A DNA stretch of 64,000 nucleotides from Chloroflexus aurantiacus J-10-fl (GCF_000018865.1 NC_010175.1:1550001-1614000), one strand, 5' to 3'. Counted from the first letter of the stretch, positions 1 to 15,141 are shown. The notes: generated by a model not told the origin, from the letters alone. A program made the numbers and translations.

Positions 1-1
1 C

Positions 2-355
2 CATTCTTATGTTCAGTCCTTCATTATCGATATTGATCCCTCTCCAGCCAGCATTGCCGATATTCTAGCTGCTCTCGCCGAAGCCGATCTGGTGATCATA
101 GGAACAATCAACGCCCAAACGTATCGTGGTCAGGCTTCGCTCGTACACGAGATCTTTCAAAGAGGCATTCCCCTGATTACCGTAGCATTACGTCTCCCCA
201 CCGATTTGCTCGCCTACCCGGAAGTGTCAACGCATCTCTGTACTTATAGTTTGCAACCGGTAGCCTTGAAAGCACTTGCTGCTGGCCTATGGGGTGAAAT
301 TCCATTCCAGGGTAAGCTACCATTACGAGTATTGTCTGAGGAATTTAATGTATGA
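2..355 (+). CDS. Glycoside hydrolase family 3 protein, C-terminal part (partial)
   Basis: The frame is open from the left edge of the window, so only about the last 117 residues of a longer gene are visible. The segment has the alternating strand/helix pattern of the C-terminal domain of GH3 beta-N-acetylhexosaminidases (stretch ADLVIIGTIN, then PLITVALRLPTDL), a domain that follows the catalytic barrel in the longer bacterial members. The family removes terminal N-acetylglucosamine from cell-wall or chitin fragments. The stop overlaps the start of the next gene (ATGA), so the two are probably translated together; the neighbour is an amino-sugar SIS protein, which fits aminosugar recycling. 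The catalytic part lies outside the window, so the family call rests on the tail and on context. Confidence 0.6.
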   Translation, partial: HSYVQSFIIDIDPSPASIADILAALAEADLVIIGTINAQTYRGQASLVHEIFQRGIPLITVALRLPTDLLAYPEVSTHLCTYSLQPVALKALAAGLWGEIPFQGKLPLRVLSEEFNV

Positions 356-1386
356 CCATTCAACACGAAATTTACGCACAACCCACAGTTATTAGTGAAC
401 TACTTGAACATGGGTTGGTACAGGCATACCAATTGGCCGCTAAAATTCGCAAGCATGATATCCGTTATGTGTATGCAGCCGGTCGGGGAACTTCTGAACA
501 TGCCAGTATTTACGGTCAGTATTTGTTCGGGACGCTCAATCGGTTACCGGTAGCGCTAGCTGCGCCATCACTTTTCACTATCTATCAGCAGCCACCAAAC
601 CTGCGCCACGCATTAGTTATCGGCGTTTCGCAATCGGGGCAATCTCCAGACATTCTGGCAGTGATTGATGAAGCACAACGGCAAGGGGCTCTCACGCTGG
701 CTATAACCAACGATCCAGCTTCGCCATTGGCTCAGCACGCTGCCCTCCACTTCGACATCGCTGCCGGCCCAGAGTTAGCAGTAGCCGCGACGAAAACCTA
801 CACGGCTCAACTGACCGCTTTCGCATTGCTGGCAATAGCGCTGGCCGATGATCAGGCAAGATTAACTGAATTGCGCCGACTTCCTGTAGCACTTACTGAA
901 GCCTTGCAACTCGAAGAAGTTGTAGCAACTGCTGCCAGCCATTTTCGCACGATGTCATACTGTGTAGTACTTGGTCGTGGATTTCAACTGGCAACTGCTC
1001 TGGAATGGTCGCTGAAACTGAAAGAGATGGCCTATGTCGTAGCCGAACGCTACTCTACCGCCGAGTTTCAACACGGCCCAATTGCTCTGATCGAGCCAGG
1101 GTTTCCAGTGCTAGCTGTGGCTACCCGCGATGCTGGCAGTATGTACATCGCCAATCTGCTCGACCGCTTACGAGCCGCTGGCGCTGAATTGCTCGTACTC
1201 AGTGATGATCGCACACTCTTTGCGCACGGTGTTACCGGCTTGCTCATACCCGCAGGTATTCCCGACTGGTTAACCCCCATCGTTACCATCGTTCCGGCAC
1301 AACTATTCTGTTACCATCTAGCCCTGGCACGAGGCGTCGATCCGTTGCATCCCCGCGGGTTACGAAAAATAACACGCACCCACTGA
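352..1386 (+). CDS. SIS-domain protein, GlmS isomerase-like (no glutaminase domain)
   Basis: The 344-residue product consists of two SIS sugar-phosphate domains. The first holds GRGTSEHAS (about residues 44-52) and the Ser-rich phosphate loop GVSQSGQSPD (about 90-99); the second holds LGRGFQLATALEWSLKLKE and the EFQHGP motif of GlmS. The C-terminus DPLHPRGLRKITRT matches the conserved end of glucosamine-6-phosphate synthases. The N-terminal glutamine amidotransferase domain is absent, as in AgaS-, FrlB- and GlmD-like enzymes, so the likely role is isomerisation/deamination of an amino-sugar phosphate rather than its synthesis from glutamine. It overlaps the GH3 gene by 4 bases and sits upstream of a PIG-L deacetylase, consistent with salvage of N-acetylglucosamine. 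The exact substrate is not readable from sequence. Confidence 0.85.
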   Translation: MTIQHEIYAQPTVISELLEHGLVQAYQLAAKIRKHDIRYVYAAGRGTSEHASIYGQYLFGTLNRLPVALAAPSLFTIYQQPPNLRHALVIGVSQSGQSPDILAVIDEAQRQGALTLAITNDPASPLAQHAALHFDIAAGPELAVAATKTYTAQLTAFALLAIALADDQARLTELRRLPVALTEALQLEEVVATAASHFRTMSYCVVLGRGFQLATALEWSLKLKEMAYVVAERYSTAEFQHGPIALIEPGFPVLAVATRDAGSMYIANLLDRLRAAGAELLVLSDDRTLFAHGVTGLLIPAGIPDWLTPIVTIVPAQLFCYHLALARGVDPLHPRGLRKITRTH

Positions 1387-1535
1387 TATGATGAGCCTGG
1401 ATTGGCACCTGCCTGATTGCAACTTATTCATCGTCAGCTCATGATGAAACTGCTAAAAGCACGAAAGCGTCTATCATGCGCAGCAGCTTATCAGCTATGC
1501 TGCCAGCATTTCAGGCGTGAAAGGTCATTTCAGCC

Positions 1536-2372
1536 ATGATTGTCTCGCATCTCGCCAATCTTCAGCGTTCGTATCACCATATTGTGCTTTCACCTCATCT
1601 CGATGACGCTGCCCTCTCCTGTGGCGGTTCACTGGCCGCCGCTGTGGCTGCCGGCGAACCGGTGTTGGTGGTGACGATCTGTACCGCAACGCCACCCACT
1701 GATATGCAATTTAGTGCGCTGGCCCAACAATTTCATGCTGATTGGGGGTTGTCACCGACGATGGTAATGCAGACCCGCTGCCGCGAAGAGGAGACAGCGC
1801 TGTCGATATTGGGGGCCGATGGGGTGTGGGTCGGTGCGCTTGATGCCATCTACCGGATGCCAGAGGTGTACAACAGTCGTGCAGCTCTCTTCGGCGAGCC
1901 GGCTGCTGGTGATCCGCTGTTCACCACTCTTCACGATCTGTGTCACCAGCTTCGCCACCGGTTTCCCCACGCTACCGTCTACGCCCCCTTGGGTGTGGGG
2001 AATCACGTCGATCACCAATTGACCTGTCTGGCTGCGGCGACGATAGAGGGTCCGGTGATGTGGTACGAGGATTTTCCCTACGTGGTGCGCCCCGGTGCAC
2101 TTGAACAACGACTGGACATCCTCGATTGGCCATTGCGCCCGTTGGTTCGGACTATTGACGAACGAATGACGACACGTCTGGCTGCCATTACGGCGTATGC
2201 CAGTCAACTGGCCGAACTGAGCCGTAGTCAGTTAGGCCATCCGATCGCGAATGGTGAGGCAGTTGATGTGATGGCCGATGCCGTGCGCACGTATGCCCGA
2301 CAGGTTGCACCGCCGGGTACGCTCTACGGTGAACGCTTTTGGGTGCGTAGTGGAGACTGTCGGTATACATAG
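1536..2372 (+). CDS. PIG-L/LmbE-family deacetylase
   Basis: The 278-residue protein carries the family zinc motif as SPHLDDAALSCGG near residue 18 (normally HPDDxExxxGG) and a third ligand in GNHVDHQL near residue 160. PIG-L enzymes remove the acetyl group from N-acetylglucosamine attached to a lipid, mycothiol/bacillithiol precursor or diacetylchitobiose. The Asp pair and the HxxDH-like motif are intact, so the protein should be active. The gene is 149 bases downstream of the SIS gene on the same strand and may be its operon partner; the gap between them has no clear terminator. The substrate cannot be assigned. Confidence 0.85.
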   Translation: MIVSHLANLQRSYHHIVLSPHLDDAALSCGGSLAAAVAAGEPVLVVTICTATPPTDMQFSALAQQFHADWGLSPTMVMQTRCREEETALSILGADGVWVGALDAIYRMPEVYNSRAALFGEPAAGDPLFTTLHDLCHQLRHRFPHATVYAPLGVGNHVDHQLTCLAAATIEGPVMWYEDFPYVVRPGALEQRLDILDWPLRPLVRTIDERMTTRLAAITAYASQLAELSRSQLGHPIANGEAVDVMADAVRTYARQVAPPGTLYGERFWVRSGDCRYT

Positions 2373-2433
2373 CAAGATGTGCTAGCATGGGTGAGAGCGA
2401 ACAAACATTCACCTGCTACGTAAGGAGACTCCC

Positions 2434-3476
<1,043 letters not shown>

Positions 3477-3480
<4 letters not shown>

Positions 3481-4334
3481 AGCCGACCAGGCGACTGTAA
3501 CACTTCGCGCGCTCCCCGCAGGCGAAAACCGAGCTGACGCGCCCGGCTGATGTCGAGCGCGCAGTTGCGTGGTCGTGGTGTTGGACTCTCGGCACTCCAG
3601 GCACCACGTATGAGACCTGGATCGAGACCGTAAGCCTGCGCCAGCAGGCAGCCCCACTCATAGCGGCTGAGTATCTCGGCGCCGGCAAGGTTGATCACTC
3701 CACGGTAATCCCGCTGCGCCAGATCGATCAGGGCTACGGCCAGATCATCAACAAAGATCGGACAACGGAACTCATCACGAAACAACCGTTCCGGGCGCTC
3801 TCCGCGTGCCACGGCCAGAGCAAAAGCCGTATGGCGATCCATCGGCTCAAAACCGTAAATGAGCGACGTGCGCACAATGGCTGCCGCCGGATATGCTGCC
3901 TGCACCAACGCTTCAGCCCGCGCTTTTGCGCGACCATAATCGGTGATTGGATTGGGCGGATCATCTTCTGTGTATGGTTCGCCCTTTTCTCCGTCAAAAA
4001 TGACATCGCTCGACATATGGATCAGGCGGGCGCCAATCTGGGCAGCAGCCACGGCCACGTGGCCGGCACCCTCCCCGGTTACCGCCATCAAGTCGGGATC
4101 GTATTGGCGGAATGCGGTATGGACAATCACGGTCGGCTGCACCTCGCGGATCAATGCCATAACCGCCGCTGCGTCGCGGAGATCGAGGGGATGCCAGGCA
4201 ACCTCTGCCAGCGCTGGCGGAGTCTGCGAGTGAAAGGTAGCAGCAATCTGCACACCCAGACAACGGGCGTGACGGATCAACGCCTGCCCCAGGTACCCTG
4301 TACCACCGGTGATCAGATACCGTTCGCCATTCAT
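3477..4334 (-). CDS. RmlD-like dTDP-4-dehydrorhamnose reductase family protein
   Basis: The 285-residue protein is an extended short-chain dehydrogenase. It begins with [13 protein letters not shown], the NAD(P) binding glycine motif, and carries [11 protein letters not shown] and the catalytic YGRAKARAE (YxxxK). The order of motifs ([24 protein letters not shown]) is that of RmlD/StrL-type sugar nucleotide reductases. No other rhamnose gene is nearby, so a role in dTDP-rhamnose synthesis is not demonstrated. It is the last gene of a minus-strand run fabF-rnc-reductase, 11 bases after rnc. Confidence 0.8.
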
Positions 4335-4345
4335 CGTGGTATGCT

Positions 4346-5080
4346 TCAGTTGCGCTCATCCTGAGCGTCTATGGCCGTTGCAGTGAAGCCGTGCTTATCC
4401 CAGGCAGCCAACGCTTTACGTGCAGCCGCGCGCTTGGCCTCTTTCTTGCTCGAACCAGAGCCGGTAAATTTGCGACCCGCTACAGTGACTGCCATGACGT
4501 ACTCGCGCTGGTGTTCAGGGCCTCGCTCCTCTTCTATTGAATAGTCGGGGAGTTGCTTGAAGCGAGCCTGCATCAATTCCTGTAAGCGCGTTGTTGGATC
4601 GAGATCGATGTGAATAATCTGCTCGATCCGGGCTTGCCAGAATGGCACAATGAACGCCCGTGCAGTCTCAAGCCCTTGATCCAGGTAGATGGCCCCTACC
4701 AGCGCTTCAAACAGATCGGCTAACAGCTTCTGGCGGCTACGACCGCCAGGGTTGTCTTCGCCTCGCGATAGATAGGCATACTGGCCTAGATTGAACTGAG
4801 CGGCACATTCTGCCAATCCCTTCGTGCTCACCAACGCGGCCCGCCAGTTGGTCAGGGTGGCCTCATCCTGGTCGGGAAAGGTCTCGAACAACCAGGTTGT
4901 GGTTACAAAATGGAGTACCGAGTCGCCGAGAAACTCTAACCGTTCATTGTCGGTCAGGTGATTCAGCAGATGCGGCTGTTCGTTGAACAGCGAACGGTGC
5001 ATAAATGCCGTCTGCAACAGCGTTCGATCACGAAAGGTGATCCCGATTGCCCGCTCAAGTTCGGCCAGTCGATCACTCAT
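4346..5080 (-). CDS. rnc: Ribonuclease III
   Basis: The 244-residue protein has the RNase III signature [12 protein letters not shown] near residue 43 with both catalytic acidic residues, a second conserved acidic patch [16 protein letters not shown], and a C-terminal double-stranded-RNA binding domain ending in the typical [18 protein letters not shown]. It cleaves double-stranded precursor rRNA and other structured transcripts. It is six bases downstream of fabF and is probably cotranscribed with it, an arrangement found in many bacteria. The 16S unit in this window carries a long flanking stem that would be its natural substrate. Confidence 0.96.
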
Positions 5081-5085
5081 AGCGC

Positions 5086-6327
5086 CTATCCGTGGTATTT
5101 ACGAAAGGCAAGGCACACATTGTGTCCGCCAAAGCCAAACGAGTTGCTTAGGGCCACCTCAATCCGAGCCGGACGCGGCTGACCGGGCACAAAATCGAGA
5201 TCACAGGCCGGGTCTGGTTGCTGAAGATTGATGGTTGCCGGCAGGAGATTGTTCTGCATCGCCAGGATAGTCACAACTGCTTCGATAGCACCGGCTGCAC
5301 CGAGCAGATGACCGAACTGCGACTTGCTGGCACTCACCGGCGGTGATTTCTCGCGTCCGCCGAAGACCTGCTTGATAGCGGTTGTCTCAACCGGGTCACC
5401 AGCCGGAGTTGAGGTGGCGTGCGCATTGATATAATCCACATCCTCTGGTGCCAGAGCACCCCGCTGCAGGGCCAACCGAATCGCCCGTGCGACACCTTCG
5501 CCATCCTCGGCCAGATTCGAGATATGGTAGGCATCAGATGTTGCACCATACCCCACCACCTCGGCTAAAATACGCGCACCACGGGCAAGAGCGAATTCAA
5601 GGTCTTCGAGGATGAGTACCGCTGCACCCTCACCCATCACAAACCCATCACGCTCGGCGTCAAATGGTCGTGAGGCGTGGGCATAGTCTTCGTTGCGCGT
5701 CGAGAGGGCACGCATCGCATTGAAGCCGGCGACGCCAATAGGGGTAATGCTGGCTTCACTGCCACCAACAATGATCGCCTTTGCCCATCCACGGCGAATG
5801 GTCTCTGCCGCCTCGCCGATGGCGTGGGCTGAACTCGCACAGGCCGATGTCACACAGTAGCTCGGCCCACGGGCACCGGTGACAATGGAAACCTGACCGG
5901 CGGCCAGATTGGTGATCATCGCCGGAATGAGGAAGGGACTGATCCGCCCCGGCCCGCGACTGCGCAGAACGTCTAACTGCTCCGAGAGGGTGCCAATGCC
6001 ACCGATCCCACTGGCAATAAAGACCCCGATCTCATCACGATTGGCGGGCGTGATCTCAAGCTCGGCATCGCGTAACGCTTCTCTGGTCGCAGCCACCGCA
6101 AACTGCACGAAGCGGTCGGTGCGTCGCGCCTCTTTGCGATCCATATAATTCGTGGGATCGAAGCCCTTCACCTCAGCGGCAAACCGGGTATCAAAACCGG
6201 TCGAATCGAACAATGTGATCGGACCGACGCCGCTCCGCGCTGCGACGATCCCCTGCCAGAGTTCGGCTACGCTGAGACCAAGTGGGCTGATTGCCCCCAT
6301 TCCGGTCACCACCACCCGTCGATCCAT
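5086..6327 (-). CDS. fabF: Beta-ketoacyl-ACP synthase II
   Basis: The 413-residue condensing enzyme opens with [15 protein letters not shown]. The catalytic cysteine is in [14 protein letters not shown], and the two histidines are in [14 protein letters not shown] and [13 protein letters not shown]. It elongates acyl-ACP with malonyl-ACP in type II fatty acid synthesis. An AAGGAG ribosome binding site lies upstream of the ATG, and a TATAAT with an extended TGA lies 44 bases upstream (6371-6379). No acpP or other fab gene precedes it here; rnc follows directly. Confidence 0.95.
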
Positions 6328-6370
6328 GATTACTCCTTAGTGTTGTATGTAACTACTAACATCGGCGCGC

Positions 6371-6379
6371 ATTATATCA
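6371..6379 (-). promoter_or_regulatory. Extended -10 promoter for fabF-rnc-reductase
   Basis: On the minus strand the sequence reads TGATATAAT. The predicted start is near 6364, giving a leader of about 37 bases to the fabF ATG. No good -35 box is visible at 17 bases. Confidence 0.55.
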
Positions 6380-6445
6380 TGTTGCTCACTATCTGACGAC
6401 AATTGCCTGATGGCTGAACTATGCCGGGTACGTAGGTTTTAAAGC

Positions 6446-6478
6446 ACGAATGCACAGAAAAATGCTCTGTGCATTCGT
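6446..6478 (-). terminator. Hairpin downstream of the FAH-family gene
   Basis: There is a perfect 13-bp inverted repeat (ACGAATGCACAGA and its complement) with a 7-base loop, 33 bases after the stop of the minus-strand hydrolase gene. It is followed only by a short weak T stretch (GCTTTAAAA), so it is either a weak intrinsic terminator or a 3' stabilising hairpin. Confidence 0.6.
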
Positions 6479-6510
6479 CTGCCGTGGATATGGAATAGGG
6501 GCAACCTGGT

Positions 6511-7373
6511 CTACTCACTTACAACATTCTTCAGCACCCCAATCCCATCAATCTCGGCCTCCATCACATCGCCTACCTTCAACCAGCGTTGTGGCGTCAT
6601 GCCCATGCCGACCCCCGAAGGTGTACCGGTCGCAATAATATCACCCGGTTCGAGCGTCACGCCACGGCTGAAGGTGGCAATACAGGTGGGAATATCAAAG
6701 ATCATATCGCGCGTCACCGAATTTTGTACCAGCTCGCCATTGAGGCGCAGCCGGATGCCGAGCGCGTGTGGATCGGGAATTTCATCAGCGGTGACAATCC
6801 ACGGTCCCAGCGGGGCACTACCGTCGAGGCTCTTGCTGTAGAAAAACTGTTGATGGCGCGTCTGAAGATCGCGTGCGCTCACATCATTCATAATGGTATA
6901 GCCGAAGACGTAATCGAGCGCAGCACTTGCCGGAATATTCCGCCCACGCCGCCCGATAATCACCGCCAGCTCAACCTCCCAGTCGCGCTGCGCCGAGACA
7001 TCAGCCATCAACGGTACCGGTGCATTGGGATGATTGACTGCCGTGGGCATCTTACTGAAGAAGACGGGGTATTCGGGCAGCTTTTCCGGCAACCCCTTCG
7101 CCCGCAACGACTCAATCGCATGAGCAGCATAATTCATCCCCAGACAGATGATGTTCTTGCGCGGGCGCGGAATTGGCGCACGCAACTCAACCGCAGCCAG
7201 CGCACCCCTCCTTCCGCCGTAGCGACGACCTGCTGTGCCGCAGCCAGTAACTCTGGCCCACCATCGATCAGATCGAGCATGGACGCTGCCACCGCCGACA
7301 GATCGATCACCTCATCGCCCCGCAGGGCACCAACCCGTTCAACCCCACCATACCGATAGGTTAAGAGCTTCAT
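6511..7373 (-). pseudogene. Fumarylacetoacetate hydrolase family protein, split by a frameshift
   Basis: The N-terminal part (7373 down to about 7205) and the C-terminal part (about 7200 down to 6511) are in different frames but together make one normal FAH-family protein of about 287 residues. The start MKLLTYRYGGVERVGAL is typical of the family's lid region. The catalytic domain has NIICLGMNYAAHA, PVFFSKMPTAVNHP and WEVELAVIIG, whose acidic residues bind the metal. Reading on requires one extra base near 7203-7208; adding one G to the run of four would give AEGGGALAAVELRAPIP. The family hydrolyses or decarboxylates acylpyruvates and hydroxymuconate-type diacids. It lies 22 bases after the M50 protease gene on the same strand. 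Whether the frameshift is real or a homopolymer sequencing error cannot be told here. Confidence 0.8.
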
Positions 7374-7395
7374 GTGACCTCCGTATCACCCACAC

Positions 7396-8490
7396 TTACG
7401 GCGTCATGACCGTAATCGGAACCGGTGTGAAGACCAGAATAAACGTCAAGAGACCAAGATACGCCAGCCAGCGCCATGGCCCCTCAAGCGGCGAAATCTC
7501 ATTGCGCAACGGGCTACGCTGCTGACCGATCAGCGCGACCATAACCGCCCAGATGAACCAGCCCGACCAGAGAAATCCCAGTCCCAGCAAAGCAACTGCA
7601 ACGATCATGCTCATAATCCGTGCCGCTCGTGCACCAAACAGAGCGAAAAAGATATGACCACCGTCGAGTTGCCCAGCCGGCAGCAGGTTCAGACCGGTCA
7701 CCAGCAAACCGGCCCAACCGGCCAGGGCCACCGGATGGAGATAGACATCTTCGCCGCCTGAGGGCAGGAAGCGCCCGAAGATAAGAATCTTCATTGCGGC
7801 ATACAGCAATGAATTGCCTTCGGTAAAACTGCCAGGGAGCGGCACTACCTGCTTCACTTCCGAGATGCTCAGCCCAATTGCCAGAACCGGAATGGCGACG
7901 ACTAATCCGGCGAGTGGACCGGCAATACCGATTGCCAGCAGTGCCCGTCGATTCGGAACGAGGTCTTTAATCGCGATGAAGGCACCCATGGTGCCGAGTA
8001 AAAAGAACGGCATCGGGATAAAGAACGGATAACTGACGGCCACGCCCTCACGTCGGGCCACAATGAAATGGCCGAGTTCATGGGCAAGCAGGATTGCCAG
8101 CAACGACGCACTAAAACTCAGAGCGTAGCCCCAGTTGAAGACAATCTGACCGGTGCTTTCGATATATTCCTGCCCGCCGACCAGCATCGTCGAGGCAATC
8201 GTCAGCACAAAGAGCAAGACCGCTAACCAGAGTCGCGACGGCGGAGCCTTCGGCGGTGTCGGAATAAACAAAATCGCGGCCCCGATAGGATCGTGCTGAA
8301 AGAGTGGCGTATACCCAAGCGCCTGGGCACGGGCAACAATAGTATCGTGGGCTGCCTGCGCCTCCAGTAGTAACTGCCCTCGACAACGCACCGCCCGCTG
8401 ATCACCGTTTGCCAGTTCTTCACTGGAATGCACCAGCATCACTTCGGCGGCCAATATGCGGAGTGCAGACGTAGGATCAAAGTCAAACAT
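7396..8490 (-). CDS. M50 (site-2-type) membrane metalloprotease
   Basis: The 364-residue protein has a soluble N-terminal region of about 110 residues, then several hydrophobic segments. The zinc motif HELGH lies in LLAHELGHFIVARREGV (about residue 176), followed by the family's FFIPMPFFLLGTMGA segment and the third-ligand motif NLLPAGQLDGGHIFFALFG. This matches the EGY1/S2P-like branch in which the protease core is fused to an N-terminal cytoplasmic domain. Such enzymes cut membrane-spanning substrates inside the membrane. The frameshifted FAH gene follows 22 bases downstream; no functional link is known. Confidence 0.9.
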   Translation of the reverse strand: MFDFDPTSALRILAAEVMLVHSSEELANGDQRAVRCRGQLLLEAQAAHDTIVARAQALGYTPLFQHDPIGAAILFIPTPPKAPPSRLWLAVLLFVLTIASTMLVGGQEYIESTGQIVFNWGYALSFSASLLAILLAHELGHFIVARREGVAVSYPFFIPMPFFLLGTMGAFIAIKDLVPNRRALLAIGIAGPLAGLVVAIPVLAIGLSISEVKQVVPLPGSFTEGNSLLYAAMKILIFGRFLPSGGEDVYLHPVALAGWAGLLVTGLNLLPAGQLDGGHIFFALFGARAARIMSMIVAVALLGLGFLWSGWFIWAVMVALIGQQRSPLRNEISPLEGPWRWLAYLGLLTFILVFTPVPITVMTP

Positions 8491-8971
8491 AGCGATGAGT
8501 CCTTTGCTGCGATGATGTCACTGTTCATCTTACCACAGACGCGCCTCAGCGCTGTTTGCCAGTTCGATGTAGAAGCCATTTTATTTGACAAGTCAGATGA
8601 TCGCAACGATCCCGCACGTTGCCCCTACGACCGGTATGGTGACTGATGCAACGCTGGTGCAAAGATGCGGGCAGCACTGGCATAGCGGTGGGCACAGCAT
8701 GGGGCGCAGGTGATTATCGTCTGAACTACACGCTGCTAGCATAGTAGGGCGAGGAGCATACCGGGTCATGGTACATTCCTGACCAACAGGGATGCCTCTG
8801 CAGGTGACGCAAAGTGGGATGCGCTGCGGCGCTGGGATGAACAGCGGCACGCCAGTTGTACTTTAACACAGAGAGTATGCCGGTGCCTGTCGTTGAGCAA
8901 GAGTTGGTATACATGCAGGTAACACTGGCGTGAAACACGATACTGCAACCTGGCATATTCCGGTGATGAAA
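8491..8971. other. Intergenic region without a supported gene
   Basis: About 480 bases between the M50 start and the gmd terminator. Reading frames here are short, use no ribosome binding site and have no recognisable domain. The segment GCCCCTACGACC near 8620 resembles one arm of the palindrome found at 28516-28549, but no partner arm is present. Confidence 0.5.
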
Positions 8972-9007
8972 CAAAAAAACCGCTCTACCCATATCCGGGC
9001 AGAGCGG
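8972..9007 (-). terminator. Intrinsic terminator of the gmd unit
   Basis: A 7-bp stem (CCGCTCT/AGAGCGG), extended inside the loop by CCC/GGG, is followed on the minus strand by seven T residues. It lies 27 bases after the stop of the small gene that follows gmd. Confidence 0.85.
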
Positions 9008-9033
9008 CGGATTGAGACCGGATGCGAGGTGAG

Positions 9034-11925
<2,892 letters not shown>

Positions 11926-12009
11926 GCCAAATCTCCACTGCCCGCATCACGATCTTTTGGTAGAAGAGAACGCCTATACTCACGGGATATCTACCATATA
12001 ACTGCCGGA

Positions 12010-12039
12010 ATAGTATCACAGGGATCGGCGAGATGTCAA
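12010..12039 (-). promoter_or_regulatory. Sigma-70-type promoter of sucC
   Basis: On the minus strand TTGACA (12039-12034) is followed after 18 bases by TACTAT (12015-12010). The leader to the sucC ATG is about 78 bases. Confidence 0.65.
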
Positions 12040-12462
12040 ACATTTTGCCTGTGCAAACTATGTGCATGAGATTGATCTTTGCTTGATCTCATGAGTTGTT
12101 GAGATGTCGAAAGATGCGACAAAATTTTTGACACTTCAATGGTTCGTGAGGATTGTAATCCGATGCTCTTTCAACGTTGCCAAGCCACATGTTTTAAATG
12201 CACTGGCTATCCTGATGTGAGCCTGATTTCCTGTTGCCAACGCGATTACCACCACGGCATTACCAGCAGTGCGGAACGCCTTTCACCCATGATCACCAGC
12301 AGCGCCTGTTTTGTATTGACCACGGATGTCCAAAGCTACAACGGATTAGGACGAATTTACCATCCGCGACTATCTGTGGTTACCCCTCTTCATCAGGGAT
12401 ACGCGCGCCTTATCGACATTGCCTCTCTCCGTAAGACCACAATGCGCTACGTTCAAAGGAGG
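12040..12462. other. Intergenic region without a supported gene
   Basis: About 420 bases between the sucC promoter and the hairpins behind pyrG. A frame of about 110 codons on the plus strand lacks a ribosome binding site, is rich in Cys and His without a pattern, and has no domain, so I do not call it. Confidence 0.5.
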
Positions 12463-12509
12463 CTGGTGTGACAAAACACACCAGGTGCGGAAGCTATGCT
12501 CCCGCACCT
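12463..12509 (-). terminator. Tandem hairpins downstream of pyrG
   Basis: Two adjoining inverted repeats lie 40 bases after the pyrG stop: an 8-bp stem CTGGTGTG with a 6-base loop (12463-12484) and an 8-bp stem AGGTGCGG with an 11-base loop (12483-12509). They share two bases and therefore compete. There is no T run, so rho-independent termination is uncertain. The second stem, followed by TCCAAACC, belongs to the dispersed hairpin family also seen at 44418 and 49990. Confidence 0.5.
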
Positions 12510-12548
12510 CCAAACCGACGCTACATATCCGCTGTCTGTGCTTCCGCA

Positions 12549-14207
<1,659 letters not shown>

Positions 14208-14217
14208 TTAAAGATTT

Positions 14218-14252
14218 GTGGGTCGGTCAACCTTCGGGTTGAACCGACCCAC
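14218..14252 (-). other. Strong hairpin in the pyrG leader
   Basis: A 15-bp stem with one bulged T and a four-base loop lies 29 bases upstream of the pyrG ATG (arms GTGGGTCGGTCAACC and GGTTGAACCGACCCAC). On the minus strand the stem is followed by AAATCTTTAAG rather than a T run. It could end transcripts of the upstream MBL gene, act as an attenuator of pyrG, or mask its ribosome binding site. Confidence 0.55.
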
Positions 14253-14371
14253 ACCGGTACTCGTTTCACTTGTATCCAGGACGATTGCATGCTTCACAAT
14301 CGTTGCTTAGTGATGATACGAACGGTCAAATATGTCCCTGATCAAGACAGCGTTTTTCACCTCAATCGCTT

Positions 14372-14380
14372 AGTATACCA
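14372..14380 (-). promoter_or_regulatory. Extended -10 promoter of pyrG
   Basis: The minus strand reads TGGTATACT, the same word found upstream of the genes at 21554 and 24957. The predicted start near 14365 leaves a leader of about 175 bases. Confidence 0.55.
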
Positions 14381-14397
14381 CAAACAAAACCCGTTCG

Positions 14398-15069
14398 TTA
14401 GCCATTCACCGGTCGTAAAATGACAATCCGCGTCTGTTCTTCGTCAGCCGGTAGTGCGTTGGCATTGATCACAAACTTGTCTTCAGCCGTATACTCTTTC
14501 AATCCCATTTCACTGATGAACTTCTCCAAGGGCGCCAGGGGAGGATCGAAATTTGTTTGCCCCATCGCATAGTGCATCGGTATCACAAACCGTGGTTCAA
14601 TCTGGCTGATCACATTACTGGCAAGTGCTGACCCAATCGTCTCACCACCCCCCACCGGCACAAACAGGACATCAACATTGGAGCCGATCTCTTCGAGCTG
14701 ACCGGTTGTCAACTCATGACCAAGATCGCCCAAGTGACAAAAGACCAGATCGTCCAGATGGATGATGTAGACCGTATTAAACCCACGTTCGGCACCTTTT
14801 ACCTGATCGTGGAAGGTACGCACACCGGTGATCAGGACACCACCGATTTCGTACTCGCCAGGACCATCAACCACGAACACGCGCTCGCGCAACGGGCGGA
14901 TAGCGGCAGCATTATCGTGATCGGGATGGTGATGGCTGACGGTCACAATGGTTGCGGTGGGTCGGCCAATATCGAGGCCGATTGAGCGATGGTAGGGATC
15001 GCAGACGATAGTGCCATCACGACCGCGTAATCGAAAACAGGAATGACCGAGAAACTGTACTTCTGCCAT
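14398..15069 (-). CDS. UPF0173-type metallo-beta-lactamase-fold hydrolase
   Basis: The 223-residue protein is a short MBL-fold hydrolase of the YtkL/UlaG-related type: GHSCFRLRGRDGTIVCDPY at the start, the zinc motif HHHPDHDN near residue 48, DGPGEYEIGGV, HLGDLGHELT and the late ligand in VIPMHYAMG. These proteins are metal-dependent hydrolases with unknown natural substrates in most bacteria. The gene has its own -35/-10 promoter and is followed by the pyrG promoter, so it is probably a single-gene transcript, possibly reading into pyrG. Confidence 0.88.
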   Translation of the reverse strand: MAEVQFLGHSCFRLRGRDGTIVCDPYHRSIGLDIGRPTATIVTVSHHHPDHDNAAAIRPLRERVFVVDGPGEYEIGGVLITGVRTFHDQVKGAERGFNTVYIIHLDDLVFCHLGDLGHELTTGQLEEIGSNVDVLFVPVGGGETIGSALASNVISQIEPRFVIPMHYAMGQTNFDPPLAPLEKFISEMGLKEYTAEDKFVINANALPADEEQTRIVILRPVNG

Positions 15070-15112
15070 AAAGATAAATCCTTACCGTCCTGGTATCCTT
15101 TTCACTCACAGT

Positions 15113-15141
15113 ATTCTACTCAAACAGCGACCTTTGCTCAA
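15113..15141 (-). promoter_or_regulatory. Sigma-70-type promoter of the MBL gene
   Basis: On the minus strand TTGAGC (15141-15136) and TAGAAT (15118-15113) are separated by 17 bases, ending 43 bases upstream of the ATG. Confidence 0.55.

Noticed and set aside
3831-4364. Long plus-strand frame opposite the RmlD-like gene
   Set aside because: It is antisense to a gene with clear motifs, has no ribosome binding site and no recognisable domain.
12139-12471. Open frame of about 110 codons on the plus strand between sucC and pyrG
   Set aside because: No ribosome binding site, no domain, irregular codon use, and its end runs into the hairpins behind pyrG.
12463-12509. Possible CRISPR-like repeat with spacers formed by the recurring hairpins
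   Set aside because: Copies are tens of kilobases apart, not regularly spaced, and no cas gene is present.
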